From IMG/VR virus record IMGVR_UViG_3300027962_000030, positions 1-35,359 of that record: a stretch of DNA of 35,359 nt; one strand, written 5' to 3'. The position numbers were made by a program, and so were the translations under genes. The DNA comes from a virus. Under the pieces are notes generated by a model. The model did not search any database. It was not told the origin of the DNA and saw nothing but the letters and a program-made list of their open reading frames with translations. Below, in pieces: positions 8,648-17,294 of this stretch (the first letter of the stretch is position 1; each line of letters starts with the position of its first letter).

Positions 8648-9052
8648 ATGCCGATTGAAAACGAAATACAACATCGGTTCACCGCTGGTGTTTACGTTCA
8701 AGGCGCATTACTTTTCGAGAGACCCGAGGATAAAGTCGTTAATCAAACGACTGGTTCGTCGTATACGATCGACGTTAGAGACGGTTCGATGTATGATTTA
8801 ACGGTTGACTCAGACGTAACTTTTTCGTTCGATGGTGCATCTGAAACGTCCGGCGGTAATCTCGTTACAGTAATACTGAGACAAGATGCAACCGGCGGTA
8901 GATCAATAAATTGGCCTACTGATATTTTATGGAACGCCGGTTCAGCGCCTTCGTTGTCGACTAACGCCGGCGATATAAGTCTTATAACATTTGTTACGCC
9001 GAACGGAGGTACGGACTGGATCGGTTTATTCGGGGGTACAGGATTCGCATGA
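8648..9052 (+). CDS. Small beta-rich protein, likely fibre accessory
   Basis: This 134-aa protein starts at ATG 8648, one base after the stop of the spike gene. The frame is open further upstream but overlaps that gene, so this start is chosen. The sequence is beta-rich and ends with VTPNGGTDWIGLFGGTGFA, a Gly/Trp-rich tail like those of short phage proteins that assemble on fibres. No known domain is recognised. Its stop overlaps the next start at 9049 (ATGA), linking it to the large LamG/beta-helix protein. It might be a trimeric tip, adaptor or chaperone of its neighbour; this is inference. Confidence 0.6.
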   Translation: MPIENEIQHRFTAGVYVQGALLFERPEDKVVNQTTGSSYTIDVRDGSMYDLTVDSDVTFSFDGASETSGGNLVTVILRQDATGGRSINWPTDILWNAGSAPSLSTNAGDISLITFVTPNGGTDWIGLFGGTGFA

Positions 9053-10974
9053 ACCCTCCAATTGGTGCGGCGAGAGCGGGTTTATTAGGATCCGTAACAG
9101 CCGACCCGCTTACGGTAATCGACCAGTTCGACTCAATCGCTGATTACGACCATCAGCAAGGCGAAGAAGACGTTACTCAAACCACGGCTACCGATCCAGA
9201 CTTACCGTCCTGGGTCGATGATAACGTCTTTGAAGCTTCGGATCCCGGGTACACTGAGTTAAACGATACAGGCGGAGGTTCTTTACCTGTACTACCGAGT
9301 AAAGGAGACGATAATACGACGATATTATACGCGTCGAGTAGTGGTTCCGAGGAGTACGGTCCGTCGTATAACGTTATTGACGGTCAGAATCACTATTCAA
9401 TCAGGGTCGAGGGAACGCAGGTTAGATTCTTTAAATACGATAGTAACGATGGCGGTGCAAACGTACTTAACTCGTGGACAATTACGGATCCGGGTACTGA
9501 TTTAATCAGTATCGAGTTTAAGCACGGTAATGGGAGTAACGATTTAAGCGACGAAGAGCATTTAATACGGGTTAATAACGTAACACAAGGGAATACGCTT
9601 CTCGATACGACGCACACGGTTTCAACGCCTCTTAGCCCAAGCGACGGATTCGGCGTTGTATTCAATTCCAGCGGTACGATGCGATTCCACGGCGCAGCTA
9701 TTAGCGGTCAAACTACGACTGACGACGGAAGTAATGGAGGCGGTGGTACTGGAACGTATTATACGGGTAATACACTTCTTACGTCGGATTATCCGGGCCC
9801 TCAGGACGCTATTAATGCGGCGTCATCACTTGATACTGTCGTTTTCGATGAAACCGAAACCGTTCCTGATATTTCACCCGCATCGTTAGTCGTTGATAAA
9901 GCGGATATTAAGATTGAAGGCGGGGACGTTTCAGGTAATCACATTGAGGCGGAGAATACGAACCCAACGGGCGATATATTACGTATTGAGGAACCGGCGA
10001 AAAACGTTTGGGTCGATAATCTTACGATTGACTGTCGGTGTGACTTCGCTAAGGGCGGTGGGGCGTCGGGCGCAGCTCGTGGTATTGGAGGTCAAGACAT
10101 CGGTGAACTCGATCATATCAGGATAACGAATTGTACCGTAAAGAGCAGCGGTCGAAACGCGATTAACTTCGTAAACGGCGATAGTAACGGCGTACAGGGT
10201 GATTTAACCGATTTCTATATTAGTAATAATACGGTATTAACTGCGGATTCACACGGTATTCTAATGGGCGTATATGACGATCAAGGTCCTACTGTTATCG
10301 AAAACGTTATAATGGAGTATAATTACGTCGAGGAAACGAATTCACAAGCTTGCGGTATATTCGCACAACAGGAGGACGCAACGGCGTCGAACTGCTTATA
10401 TCTATTCAACGAAATACAGCAAGCCGGTACAAACGCCGGCGATCAGGGTTCATCTACGAGTTTTGAGTCAATCGTTAATAATGCGGCATATTACGGTAAT
10501 ATAGTCGATAATAAGGCTTTACTCGGTGGGCCGTCCAGTACGAAAGGAGGGGTTGGAACAGCGTTTGTTCGAAACGAGGTATACGGTGGTGGTCGGGCTC
10601 TTAGGCTTGAAGGCGACCAAGGGCGGACACCGACGACGATAGTGATGCAACAAAACGTAGTTGATTCGGCTAATCATGCGGTTCATGCCGACGGCGATCA
10701 AGTCGAAGGGGCGAATGGACTACGGGTTGACGATAATGAGTTTATTAATTGTTCTCCGACTATAAACGATGCGTCAGACGTTGAACTAACGAATAACGGT
10801 ACCTCGTTAGGGGTATCGACGGGTCAGCCGTCATCGCCGACTAATCCCGTTGAATTTACAAATACGCAAGGCGAGACCCAAGTTGCTATTTCGTGGGACG
10901 TCGGCGGCCCGGACCCATCAAACCCCGTTTCTGTATTCGTTGATGTTAGTCTGGACGGCGGGGCTTCCGTATGA
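9049..10974 (+). CDS. Adhesin: LamG-like domain plus beta-helix spike
   Basis: A 641-aa protein coupled to the previous gene. Residues about 25-220 look like a concanavalin/LamG-type domain (YSIRVEGTQVRFFKYDSND, LISIEFKHGNG, GFGVVFNSSGTMRFHGAAI). A GGGGTG linker follows. Residues about 240-590 show clear beta-helix periodicity: VWVDNLTID, IRITNCTVKSSGRNAI, FYISNNTVL and NVIMEYNYVEE. The last 40 residues look Fn3-like (QVAISWDVGGPDP) but stop early, so the terminal domain may be truncated. Role: most likely receptor or glycan binding. No clear catalytic triad is visible. Confidence 0.6.
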   Translation: MNPPIGAARAGLLGSVTADPLTVIDQFDSIADYDHQQGEEDVTQTTATDPDLPSWVDDNVFEASDPGYTELNDTGGGSLPVLPSKGDDNTTILYASSSGSEEYGPSYNVIDGQNHYSIRVEGTQVRFFKYDSNDGGANVLNSWTITDPGTDLISIEFKHGNGSNDLSDEEHLIRVNNVTQGNTLLDTTHTVSTPLSPSDGFGVVFNSSGTMRFHGAAISGQTTTDDGSNGGGGTGTYYTGNTLLTSDYPGPQDAINAASSLDTVVFDETETVPDISPASLVVDKADIKIEGGDVSGNHIEAENTNPTGDILRIEEPAKNVWVDNLTIDCRCDFAKGGGASGAARGIGGQDIGELDHIRITNCTVKSSGRNAINFVNGDSNGVQGDLTDFYISNNTVLTADSHGILMGVYDDQGPTVIENVIMEYNYVEETNSQACGIFAQQEDATASNCLYLFNEIQQAGTNAGDQGSSTSFESIVNNAAYYGNIVDNKALLGGPSSTKGGVGTAFVRNEVYGGGRALRLEGDQGRTPTTIVMQQNVVDSANHAVHADGDQVEGANGLRVDDNEFINCSPTINDASDVELTNNGTSLGVSTGQPSSPTNPVEFTNTQGETQVAISWDVGGPDPSNPVSVFVDVSLDGGASV

Positions 10975-11087
10975 ACGGTTTTATACGGTTGCGTTGACGT
11001 TGATACGGTTTAACGCCAGGTGATAAAAAGAAAGGGAACGTTTCAAGTAGTTGTATAGGCGGTAAAACGTAAAATTAAAAAAAAAAA
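10975..11087. other. Short intergenic stretch with A-rich leader
   Basis: No credible gene is present. The stretch has near-repeats of ATACGGTT and ends in a run of 12 A that includes the A of the ATG at 11088. CCAGGTGAT near 11017 is only a weak SD-like site. The A tract may be an AU-rich leader, but it is also a place where sequencing errors occur. Confidence 0.4.
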
Positions 11088-11243
11088 ATGGCTAATTACG
11101 AGATAATCGTACGAAACAAGGATGACGGAACGGAAAACAAAGTCGGAGAAGATAGCGTCGCTGAGGGCGAAATCGACGAATGGTCGTTGATTATAAAAAA
11201 CCCGAAGATAACGACGTCGGGCTCCAAAACGTCGGGAAACTGA
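11088..11243 (+). CDS. Small DIT-like protein, zero-frame product
   Basis: The zero frame encodes 51 aa, starting MANYEIIVRNKDDGTENK and containing EGEIDEWSLIIKN. The start resembles, weakly, the beginnings of the two distal-tail paralogs at 23626 and 26108. The frame ends at TGA 11241-11243, leaving 62 nt to the portal gene. That is unusually long for this compact operon. At 11195-11201 the codons read A AAA AAC, a canonical -1 slippery heptamer in the right phase. The -1 frame continues to 11299 (separate entry). The gene is therefore either frameshifted by design, a recent frameshift mutation, or a homopolymer sequencing error. Confidence 0.6.
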   Translation: MANYEIIVRNKDDGTENKVGEDSVAEGEIDEWSLIIKNPKITTSGSKTSGN

Positions 11244-11299
11244 ATACGGGGTACGGGTACGGAGGATACGGTGAAGCGGAATACGGTAGTTCGGGGTAG
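11201..11299 (+). CDS. -1 frame extension of the 11088 gene
   Basis: After a -1 slip at 11195-11201, reading continues for 32 codons (PEDNDVGLQNVGKL, then a Gly/Tyr tail) to TAG 11297-11299, only 6 nt before the portal start. The ending YGGYGEAEYGSSG resembles the SEYGESEYGES segment of the 26108 protein and the YSEYGRF segment of 23626. The fused product would be 70 aa. An ATG at 11180 could alternatively start this frame independently (39 aa). Confidence 0.5.
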   Translation, partial: PEDNDVGLQNVGKLNTGYGYGGYGEAEYGSSG

Positions 11300-11305
11300 T
11301 ATAAC

Positions 11306-12781
11306 ATGAGTACGAAAAATTCTACGGTTAAATGGAACGGTGCCGAGTACGACGAGGAAACATTTGCTACCGCTACCCGTATCGCGATAAATTCAGTCGA
11401 CGATGATCCGGCTGGAAGCTTACATAACCGAACGGATTATTTAAGTCGTTTAGGCCGACAATACAGCGGAGATAGAGATATATACGACGTTCTCGGATAC
11501 CCGAAAAAGAATAACCTTACGCTCGAAGATTACCGGGCTAAGTACGAACGGGGTATCGGAAGACGTATCGTCGAACTACCGGCTCAGGATTCGTGGAAGA
11601 AACCGCCGAAGGTCACTGATACGCCGGGAACAGACGATCAGACTACGTTTGATCGGGAAGTCAAACAACTCGTTCAAGCGACGAAACCTTGGCATTACCT
11701 CCGGAGGGCCGACAGCGTCGCAGGAATCGGTCAGTATGGGGCGCTATTTATCGGATACACGGATAATGCAGAAATCGATAAATCCGTTGACGAAGGGTCG
11801 TTACCAACGGATCCGAAAACCGCAATTAGTCATTATCAGCCGTTTGCTCACGATTCAATCGAAGATTGGCGGTTAGGAAAGGAAAAAGACCTTGAACCGT
11901 CGGATCCTAAGTACAACGAACCCGTTGAGTATAAACTCGATTTCGGTGAATTAGACGATGACGCCGCGGATGATCCGCATTGGGTTCACTGGACCCGCGT
12001 TTTACACGTCCCTTCCGACGGTAGAGACGAGTCTGACCTTATAGGTACCCCGCGACTTAAGACGGTATATAATCGATTAGTCGACCTTGAGAAAGTCGTT
12101 GGTGCTTCGGCGGAGATATTCTGGACCGGCGCTGCTCCGCGATACCAGTTTAACGTTGAGAGCGAAAATGCGGCGGATATTCCGGAGGACGAGCTGGCGC
12201 AGTTAGATTCGGAGGTACAGAAGCTCGTTCACGATATGCAGAACTATATAAAGACGTTCAATACCGACTTAGAGGTAATATCCGGCGAAGAGGTCGACCC
12301 TACTGGCGTCCATGAATCTATAATGTCCTCGATTGCGGGGACTAAGGGGATACCAAAGCGGATTTTAATGGGTTCAGAGCGAGGCGAATTAGCGTCTACT
12401 CAGGATAGGGCAACGTGGTTAAGCGAGGCGGAAAGTCGTCGTACTCAATTCAACGAACCTGTTATCGCTCGACCGTTCCTCGACCGGCAGATAGGATTCG
12501 GTATATTAAGCGAACCTCAGGGCGGTACATACGATTTATTATGGCCGAACCTGTTTGAGCTTAACGAAGTCGAGCAATCGGAGGTAGAAGCTAATAGGGC
12601 CGAGGCACTCGCCAGTATGGCGCCTAAGGGTAATACTGATTTACTCGGTGAATTCGACGAATTGATGGAATACGTAAAAACCGGTGAAAAGCCTGATTTA
12701 TCCGGCGGTCCTGAGTTACCTCCGATGGACGAATCAAATGAACAGGTACGACGACAATTCGGAGAGATGAACGGTGAATAA
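11306..12781 (+). CDS. Portal protein (DUF1073-like)
   Basis: A 491-aa protein with the length and layout of a DUF1073-type portal. The N-terminus has NRTDYLSRLGRQYSGDRD followed by a Y..GIGRRIVELPAQDSWKKP segment, which is typical of this family. The middle has YGALFIGY, and later VGASAEIFWTGAAPRYQF and SIAGTKGIPKRILMGSERGE. Portals form the dodecameric ring through which TerL pumps DNA and to which the tail connector attaches. The MuF-like gene follows after 100 nt, as is usual. The acidic C-terminal tail (PELPPMDESNEQ) is probably disordered. Confidence 0.85.
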   Translation: MSTKNSTVKWNGAEYDEETFATATRIAINSVDDDPAGSLHNRTDYLSRLGRQYSGDRDIYDVLGYPKKNNLTLEDYRAKYERGIGRRIVELPAQDSWKKPPKVTDTPGTDDQTTFDREVKQLVQATKPWHYLRRADSVAGIGQYGALFIGYTDNAEIDKSVDEGSLPTDPKTAISHYQPFAHDSIEDWRLGKEKDLEPSDPKYNEPVEYKLDFGELDDDAADDPHWVHWTRVLHVPSDGRDESDLIGTPRLKTVYNRLVDLEKVVGASAEIFWTGAAPRYQFNVESENAADIPEDELAQLDSEVQKLVHDMQNYIKTFNTDLEVISGEEVDPTGVHESIMSSIAGTKGIPKRILMGSERGELASTQDRATWLSEAESRRTQFNEPVIARPFLDRQIGFGILSEPQGGTYDLLWPNLFELNEVEQSEVEANRAEALASMAPKGNTDLLGEFDELMEYVKTGEKPDLSGGPELPPMDESNEQVRRQFGEMNGE

Positions 12782-12818
12782 CCGGATGAGTAATACGTTG
12801 CAGAGGGTATCATCGTCC

Positions 12819-12835
12819 CAAACCCCCAGGGTTTG
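12819..12835. other. Perfect 7-bp hairpin between portal and MuF genes
   Basis: CAAACCC (12819-12825) and GGGTTTG (12829-12835) form a perfect 7-bp stem with a 3-nt loop in the 100-nt gap after the portal gene. It may adjust relative expression of head genes by mRNA processing or partial termination. No T run follows. Confidence 0.45.
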
Positions 12836-12881
12836 AGTCGGGAAACCCCATAAACTGGACGTTCCGTTCAGGTTAATTGAA

Positions 12882-13751
12882 ATGTCTAAAGCACGACAAA
12901 CCGTATTCAATGCCCAATTAAACCGTGACCCGACGCGTACGAAGACCCTTCGGCGGAGATACGCCGAGAGACTTCGAGGGTGGTTTGGACGACTGAACGC
13001 CGTAATTAGAGCCGCTGTAAAAACGAGGGACGTATTCTCGATAAACGAGGAGGATCCGACCCCTCCTGGCGTTTTCGGTTTTCCGCGAAACGACCAGAAG
13101 GTCGAGGCGTTTATGCGGTGGTTACGGGAACAGGAACGTAGAGGCGTTCTACGTATCGTAACACGTAACGGTAACACGTTCATTCAATCCAGTTACGGTC
13201 GGGGCCTTGAACACGCCCGGAGGAATCTTAAAAACGCGGGTATTGAAGTACCCGATGAAAACGTTGATATAGCTTTCAATCTTCCGGTCCACCAAGAGAC
13301 GCTTCAATCGCTTTATACCCGTAATTTCAACGAATTACAGGGAATTACGGAGGCGATGAATCAGCGGATTTCACGTGAGTTAGCCGACGGTTTTGAGGCC
13401 GGTGAGAATCCGACGAGAATCGCCCGAAGGATAACTGACGTCGTTGATGACGTCGGAAAGCGTAGAGCTACAACCCTCGCTCGTACAGAGGTTATTCGTG
13501 CGCATTCCGACGCAACACTGAATAGATACGAACGGTTTGGCGTAGACGAGGTAACTGTAAAGGCGGAATGGTCGACCGCCGGTGACGCCAGAGTATGCCC
13601 GATTTGCCAGGCTCTCGAAGGACGTACGTTTACGATAGAGCAGGCACGGTCTGAGACGTTTACGTTCAACGATCAGGATTTCCCCGTTAGACCGCCTGCG
13701 CACCCGAATTGTCGGTGTGCGTTCTTACCGGTCGTTCAAGAGGCGAGTTAA
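12882..13751 (+). CDS. MuF-like minor head protein (SPP1 gp7 family)
   Basis: A 289-aa protein. The C-terminal half has the conserved MuF signature: TLARTEVIRAHSDATLNRY (198-216), W.TAGDARVCPICQALEGRTF (230-250) and PPAHPNCRCAFLP (271-283). Such proteins sit inside the procapsid near the portal and in some phages are injected. The N-terminal 120 residues are basic (RTKTLRRRYAERLRGWF), unlike the rest of this acidic proteome, and could contact DNA. CPIC and CRC may bind a metal. The location directly after the portal is the normal one. No toxin domain is fused. Confidence 0.85.
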   Translation: MSKARQTVFNAQLNRDPTRTKTLRRRYAERLRGWFGRLNAVIRAAVKTRDVFSINEEDPTPPGVFGFPRNDQKVEAFMRWLREQERRGVLRIVTRNGNTFIQSSYGRGLEHARRNLKNAGIEVPDENVDIAFNLPVHQETLQSLYTRNFNELQGITEAMNQRISRELADGFEAGENPTRIARRITDVVDDVGKRRATTLARTEVIRAHSDATLNRYERFGVDEVTVKAEWSTAGDARVCPICQALEGRTFTIEQARSETFTFNDQDFPVRPPAHPNCRCAFLPVVQEAS

Positions 13752-13752
13752 A

Positions 13753-14097
13753 ATGACGTACGAAACACTGTTAGAACGGATACTAACGTTCGCACGACAA
13801 GCCGGAGCGCCAAGCGAAGAGGCAACGGAAAGAGACGGAGGGTTCAGTTACCACGCAGAAAGTCATGCGTTCGGCGTAGGACTCGGTGTCGGATTTGCGG
13901 CAGTTACAACAGGTAACTATCGGATAATCGCCTTGATAACCTCAGGGCTATTCGGTTTGAACCGTATCCCTGAGATGTCGAGCCCTCGTATAACCGGCGA
14001 TTTGCGAAAAGAGCCGCATTATTGTCTCTTTGGTATAGTAATCGGGGCGGTCGTCGGAGGTTTAATCGTGGGATTTAACGAAATCCCGGGTGTTTAA
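13753..14097 (+). CDS. Small membrane protein in the head module
   Basis: This 114-aa protein starts at ATG 13753, just after the MuF stop. Hydrophobic segments lie at about 39-52, 57-69 and 90-107 (CLFGIVIGAVVGGLIVGF), so it should span the membrane two or three times. A short hydrophilic N-terminus precedes them. I do not recognise the family. A membrane protein between MuF and the capsid protease is unusual. It could be a lysis protein or a proton/DNA-entry factor carried in the head, but neither is shown. Confidence 0.65.
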   Translation: MTYETLLERILTFARQAGAPSEEATERDGGFSYHAESHAFGVGLGVGFAAVTTGNYRIIALITSGLFGLNRIPEMSSPRITGDLRKEPHYCLFGIVIGAVVGGLIVGFNEIPGV

Positions 14098-14100
14098 AAA

Positions 14101-15768
14101 ATGCAAATGTACGTTAATGACGTTCCAACGGACGAGATTCGCGAGGTCGAAGAAGACGATACAACGTATCTGGTCGTACCTACAACGTTCATCAAGTCGA
14201 TGAATTTACACCGTGGGTACGTTCCTAACCGTGAAATCGAGAAAGCGACGGATAGGTGGTCCGGGATACCGGCTGTTGCCGATCATCCGAGAAATGACGA
14301 CGGTAAGCTTGTTAGCATAAATAATCCGGATAACGACGAAACACCGTTTGGAGAGATTCGTTCCCCGGAAACTAAGAACAATGGTACCGCTAAAACGCAA
14401 GCAGAGGTATGGTTAAACGTAGATAAGGCGGAGTCAATTGGCGGGGAACCGGAAGCAGTCGTTGAAGCAGCGAGGAATCGGGAGAAATTATCAGTATCGT
14501 CCGGATATGCGGGATTAAGACTCCCTTCCGGGAATTACGACGGTAGAGAAAGAGATAAGGTCGTCGGCGATTTACGTCCAGATCACATAGCAATACTACG
14601 GAATCGAGACGGTAGATGTTCGCTATCTGACGGATGTTTCGCCGGACCAAACGCAATTTCGGCAGCGAACGCGAATCTCGGCGTTATGGTTAACGCATTC
14701 CCCGATGACCGCCCCCCGCAAGAAGGCGACGGTAAGGGTACTTCCGACGATATGCAATCGTCGTTCAACGCTCTCTCAGAGGCAAGAACGCCGACGTTTT
14801 CCGGAACTACAACCGGTAGTTGGTCGGCTCCAACGTTCTCTGAGTACGTTTCGGCTTTCGGTTGGGACGCCGAACAAGTTGACGATTTATCGGAGTCTCA
14901 GAAACAGCAGATAGCCGAACATACGCTCCTTGGAGACCCGGATTCCGATACGTTCGATGAACTACAGGTTTTCCCGGTTGTAGAGCCGGAATCCGAAGAC
15001 CTTAGCGAGAACGCCCTCGTCGCTGTATTAGGCGGCAGAGGGGCGCAAGCGGATGTTCCGGAAAGCGGATTAGAGAGCGCTCGTTCCGTATCGAGAACGT
15101 TGCTTGAAGACGAGTTCGGCCGAGACATGAGCGGTAATGCCGGCTTCTTAGTTAAGCTGGCGAATGCCCTCGGCTTTAGGGGTACAGAAAGCGGTAACGA
15201 GTCGGCGGAATCCGACAACGAAGAACCTGAAAACAACGAAATGTCCGAAAGAACGGAAACCCTCGTCGAGATGGGGTTCAATGCGGAGAATCTCCCGGAC
15301 GAGGATACAGAGTGTTTCGACCGGATTTATAACGAGTTCGCTGTGAACGAGGATCCGGAGGACGATGAATCGGAAGACGAAGAAACCGCCGAGGCAGAGG
15401 AAGACGATGAACCGAACGAAGACGATGAACCTGCCGTGAGTTTCGACACCGAAGAGGAATTCGAGGAAGCGGTCGCTGGTGTCGTCGAAGAGCGTATTGC
15501 GGCGAATAAGGAGAGGTCGGAGAAGGAGGAACTCGCTGACGAGATTATCGCTAACTCAGACGACCACGATTCGGACGATAAGGACGACCTGATGAATTCG
15601 GAAATCAGCGTCCTTGAGTCCCTCGCTGACGCTGTTTCGTCCCCTGAACCCACGCCGGATTACGGTACTCGGAGGGTTGCATCGGGTAACTCTTCGAATG
15701 GCGATTCCAGCGGTATGCCCGCTCTCACTGCGAGCGAGCGCATGAAGGAAAGAGAGGCTGACGACTAA
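14101..15768 (+). CDS. Prohead protease fused to scaffold-like domain (DUF2213-like)
   Basis: A 555-aa protein. The N-terminal 180 residues match the DUF2213 prohead-protease pattern: IPAVADHPRN (56-65), KLSVSSGY (129-136, probable catalytic Ser), RPDHIAIL (159-166) and GRCSLSDGC (171-179). A middle domain (about 225-345) carries SAFGWDAEQVDDLS and ALVAVLGGRGAQADVPES. The C-terminal third is extremely acidic and partly coiled-coil (EDDESEDEETAEAEEDDEP), which fits an internal scaffold later cleaved. Such proteases cut the scaffold and capsid proteins during maturation. Codon use becomes more GC-rich near the 3' end, leading into the capsid genes. Confidence 0.8.
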   Translation: MQMYVNDVPTDEIREVEEDDTTYLVVPTTFIKSMNLHRGYVPNREIEKATDRWSGIPAVADHPRNDDGKLVSINNPDNDETPFGEIRSPETKNNGTAKTQAEVWLNVDKAESIGGEPEAVVEAARNREKLSVSSGYAGLRLPSGNYDGRERDKVVGDLRPDHIAILRNRDGRCSLSDGCFAGPNAISAANANLGVMVNAFPDDRPPQEGDGKGTSDDMQSSFNALSEARTPTFSGTTTGSWSAPTFSEYVSAFGWDAEQVDDLSESQKQQIAEHTLLGDPDSDTFDELQVFPVVEPESEDLSENALVAVLGGRGAQADVPESGLESARSVSRTLLEDEFGRDMSGNAGFLVKLANALGFRGTESGNESAESDNEEPENNEMSERTETLVEMGFNAENLPDEDTECFDRIYNEFAVNEDPEDDESEDEETAEAEEDDEPNEDDEPAVSFDTEEEFEEAVAGVVEERIAANKERSEKEELADEIIANSDDHDSDDKDDLMNSEISVLESLADAVSSPEPTPDYGTRRVASGNSSNGDSSGMPALTASERMKEREADD

Positions 15769-16280
15769 TGACCGACGACACAATCCTTCTGCACGGACCG
15801 AGCGAGATGTACGAGGTCCGGAAAGAAGGGCGAGCAAACGGTACGATTACCCCGGGTCGTGTACTCGACTACGGCGGAAATAACACTGATGGACCTACGA
15901 CTGAGCGCAATTTCACGGAACATGACACCGATGCCGTTCGACCCCGGCATATTGCGCTGGAACAGTCGTACGCTGGACGGGGCATAGACGACGAATACTC
16001 GTCTGGGGACGCACTCGTCTATGCGATTCTCCGTGCGGGTATGGAAGTTCAGGCGTTCGTATTCGACGGTTCAAACGCTGCTGGTTCGGGTACGGACCTT
16101 TCTGCAAATGCGAATATTTCCGTCGGGGACAAGCTTGTAGGGTATTCCGGAGGCGGTGAAACCGGTTGCCTGCGAGCGTTTGACGGTGATAACGAAGGCG
16201 CTGTAGTTGCGGAAGCTACCGAAGCTGTAAACAATTCGGCCGAGGCATCGCCCGCACGTATCAACGTTGAGGTGGTCTAA
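15768..16280 (+). CDS. Capsid decoration / head stabilisation-like protein
   Basis: This 170-aa protein overlaps the protease stop (TAATG). It has the layout of small phage decoration proteins placed just before the capsid gene: TPGRVLDYGG (28-37), RPRHIALEQSYAGRGIDDEYSSGD (about 58-80), then beta-rich segments ending with VVAEATEAVNNSAEASPARINVEVV. Such proteins trimerise on the outside of HK97-type shells and stabilise them. It shares the GC-rich, C/G-ending codons of the capsid gene, as expected for an abundant protein. The assignment rests on position and pattern. Confidence 0.7.
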   Translation: MTDDTILLHGPSEMYEVRKEGRANGTITPGRVLDYGGNNTDGPTTERNFTEHDTDAVRPRHIALEQSYAGRGIDDEYSSGDALVYAILRAGMEVQAFVFDGSNAAGSGTDLSANANISVGDKLVGYSGGGETGCLRAFDGDNEGAVVAEATEAVNNSAEASPARINVEVV

Positions 16281-17294
16281 ATGAGCGCTACTGGAGCAAG
16301 CGTTAGTACATCGGCAGACGCGGTGGATGGCGCCTTTGGCATCGGCATGGATTATTTCATGGCGAACGCCGAAGAGAGAAAAGAGATGGCGGCGAACGCC
16401 ACGACTCTCGAGGAAGACGAATGGGAGACACTTTCCGACCGGATGGTCGATGTCTACCAGGAGACGAGAGTCGGCATCGCTGACCTTCAGAACGCCGGTC
16501 TCACGCGTTCCCTCAGTCTGGCGACTAAGGTCGACCTCTGGCAAGAGCGGAACGAAATGTCGGAGGCCGATGTGTCGATGGACGGGGAAACCCGGTCGGA
16601 AGAGGATCGTACGACGTATCAGACCGTCGGTGTTCCTGTCCCGATTGTCCACAAGGACTTCCGGATTTCCGACAGGGACCTTCAGTCGTCGCGAAGGCTC
16701 AATAACGACCTGAGAACCGACGGTGTTGCCTCGGCGACTAACGTGGTCGTTGAGATGTTAGAACGTATTCTGTTCTCCGGCTGGGATCCGGTCGTGAGGG
16801 ACTCTGACGGCGATACCTTCACGCTCTACGGGTACACTACCCATCCGGACCGGAATACCGTGTCGGGCTCTGATTGGGGTACGCCCGGTAACATCCGGGA
16901 CGACATCGTATCCGGACTCGACTTGCTCGACGCTGACGAACGTACTGGCGGTAATTTCTGGCTCTACGTTGCCCCGGCGCAGTGGAGGCAGTTCCGTTCG
17001 GCCATTGATCCCGACGGTGACGGGAATCTGACCGTCCGGAGTCGTGTCCTCGATGAGTTCGATGGTGAAATCGGCACTGTTCGCCGTGCCAGCTTCTTAC
17101 CCGACGGGGAGTTCGTCATGGTCGACCCCTCGCCAGATGTCGTGGAACTCGCCGTTGCAGAGGACGTCCAGACGATCGAGTGGCAGAGTGGTTCCGGAAT
17201 GACGAACCATTACAAGGTCATGGCGGCGATGGCCCCGGAAATCAAGTCCGATAGTACCGGTCAGAGCGGCGTCGTCCACGGAAGTGGTATCTAA
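16281..17294 (+). CDS. HK97-fold major capsid protein
   Basis: A 337-aa protein of normal size for an HK97-fold capsid subunit of the encapsulin-like type. The signature is VPVPIVHKDFRISDRDLQSS (117-136), followed by the spine helix ASATNVVVEMLERILFSG (150-167). NFWLYVAPAQWRQFRS (about 228-243) and the C-terminal MVDPSPDVVELAVAEDV fit the A-domain. The N-terminal arm (1-60) contains a helix and may be trimmed by the upstream protease. Codon use is strikingly GC-rich (CTC, GTC, GGC) against the A/T-ending codons of most other genes, in line with high expression. The stop overlaps the next start (TAATG). Confidence 0.9.
   Translation: MSATGASVSTSADAVDGAFGIGMDYFMANAEERKEMAANATTLEEDEWETLSDRMVDVYQETRVGIADLQNAGLTRSLSLATKVDLWQERNEMSEADVSMDGETRSEEDRTTYQTVGVPVPIVHKDFRISDRDLQSSRRLNNDLRTDGVASATNVVVEMLERILFSGWDPVVRDSDGDTFTLYGYTTHPDRNTVSGSDWGTPGNIRDDIVSGLDLLDADERTGGNFWLYVAPAQWRQFRSAIDPDGDGNLTVRSRVLDEFDGEIGTVRRASFLPDGEFVMVDPSPDVVELAVAEDVQTIEWQSGSGMTNHYKVMAAMAPEIKSDSTGQSGVVHGSGI

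Noticed and set aside
10972-11027. Continuation of the 9049 adhesin in another frame (YERFYTVALTLIRF)
   Set aside because: Could suggest a frameshifted Fn3 ending, but no slippery site is present and the stretch is too short to judge.
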